From positions 1 through 29,213 of the forward strand of contig JAHWIB010000012.1 in the NCBI GenBank assembly GCA_019322815.1: a stretch of DNA of 29,213 nt. The letters are read 5' to 3'. Shown one piece after another: positions 28,805 to 29,213 of this stretch (the stretch's first letter is position 1; each line of letters begins with the position of its first letter). Origin of the DNA: Candidatus Woesearchaeota archaeon (lineage in GTDB: Archaea; Nanobdellota; Nanobdellia; Woesearchaeales; WJKL01). The notes under the pieces are model-generated. The model was not told the DNA's origin. It ran no database searches and saw nothing but the letters and a program-made list of their open reading frames with translations. A program made the translations under genes and the position numbers.

Positions 28805-29213
28805 ATGTTATCGATTATAATAATAACAAAAAACGAAGAAAGATGTCTTCCTAAACTGTTGAAAAGCCTTGAAGACCAGACATTTAAGGATTTTGAGATA
28901 ATTGTTTCAGATGCAAAATCCACTGACAAGACAAGAGAGATAGCAGAAAAGCATGGATATAAAATTATAGACGGCGGAAAGCCTGCAAAAGGAAGAAATA
29001 ATGGGGCAAGAGCAGCTAAAAACGATTTATTATTGTTCTTAGATGCAGATGTTATACTTCCTAAAGATTTCCTTGAGAAAAATATCAAAGAATTTAAAGA
29101 AAGAAGATTAGACTGTGCAACTGCAGTATATAAACCTCAAGGAAATAAGCTGGCTGATAGATTTATGTATTTTTTTTATAATTTATGGGCAAGATCAATG
29201 CAGTATTTTTTTC
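28805..29213 (+). CDS. Family 2 glycosyltransferase, cut by the right edge
   Basis: An open frame runs from the ATG at 28805 to the window end (136 codons). It begins MLSIIIITKNEERCLPKLLK, the usual GT-A start, continues with FEIIVSDAKSTDKT and GRNNGARAA, and has LFLDADVILP, the DxD-type nucleotide-sugar binding site. A hydrophobic stretch at the end may start a membrane-associated part. It probably transfers a sugar from a nucleotide or lipid-linked donor; the acceptor is unknown. The remainder lies beyond the window. Confidence 0.88.
   Translation, partial: MLSIIIITKNEERCLPKLLKSLEDQTFKDFEIIVSDAKSTDKTREIAEKHGYKIIDGGKPAKGRNNGARAAKNDLLLFLDADVILPKDFLEKNIKEFKERRLDCATAVYKPQGNKLADRFMYFFYNLWARSMQYFF

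Overview
The window reads as DNA of an AT-rich archaeon, most likely a DPANN-type lineage (Woesearchaeota/Pacearchaeota-like; this placement is an inference). The grounds are an archaeal endonuclease Q-like PHP protein with a C-terminal PCNA-interacting motif, several AbrB-PhoU-type regulators, TATA boxes about 25-30 bases upstream of many start codons (leaderless transcripts), GGTGA Shine-Dalgarno sites inside operons, and many small DPANN-style proteins.

Region 1 (1-20574) is an accessory island and the interesting part. It is a tandem array of one repeated design. Each unit has a leftward AbrB-PhoU regulator (R1 209-1093, R2 8397-9293, R3 16444-17352), a divergent promoter, and a rightward, translationally coupled operon of exported or unknown proteins. 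Units 1 and 2 continue through a palindromic element and a second, duplicated promoter into a small ribbon-helix-helix gene placed directly before a very large kinase-fold protein (K1 6280-8400; K2 14234-16447). K2 also carries an ADP-ribosyltransferase-like N-terminus. The kinase-fold gene then runs head-on into the next unit's regulator, and in all three cases the two stop codons interlock through the same TTAA. The left edge holds the C-terminal tail of another kinase-fold protein (K0). Unit 3 has a regulator and operon but no kinase-fold gene, and it ends at the island boundary near 20575. Unit 1 carries an extra Fic gene bounded by two copies of an inverted repeat; comparison with unit 2 suggests it is an insertion. 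Unit 2 carries a Tat-exported lipoprotein with a caspase-like (clan CD) His/Cys pair.

Operon genes are joined by a nearly constant sequence, GGTGAATAAAAATG. It encodes the last Gly-Glu-stop of one protein, supplies the ribosome binding site, and starts the next gene. Several paralogous domains recur between units. The architecture resembles a modular toxin/antitoxin or surface-effector array, but its function cannot be read from sequence alone.

Region 2 (20586-29213) is ordinary chromosome: argS and a cysteine-motif membrane protein, a nucleoside deoxyribosyltransferase-like protein, a B3/4-domain protein, a small acidic protein, a coiled-coil protein, a winged-helix-like protein, the EndoQ-like nuclease, a membrane protein, a HAD hydrolase and the start of a family 2 glycosyltransferase. 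No rRNA, tRNA, CRISPR array, integrase or transposase was seen.
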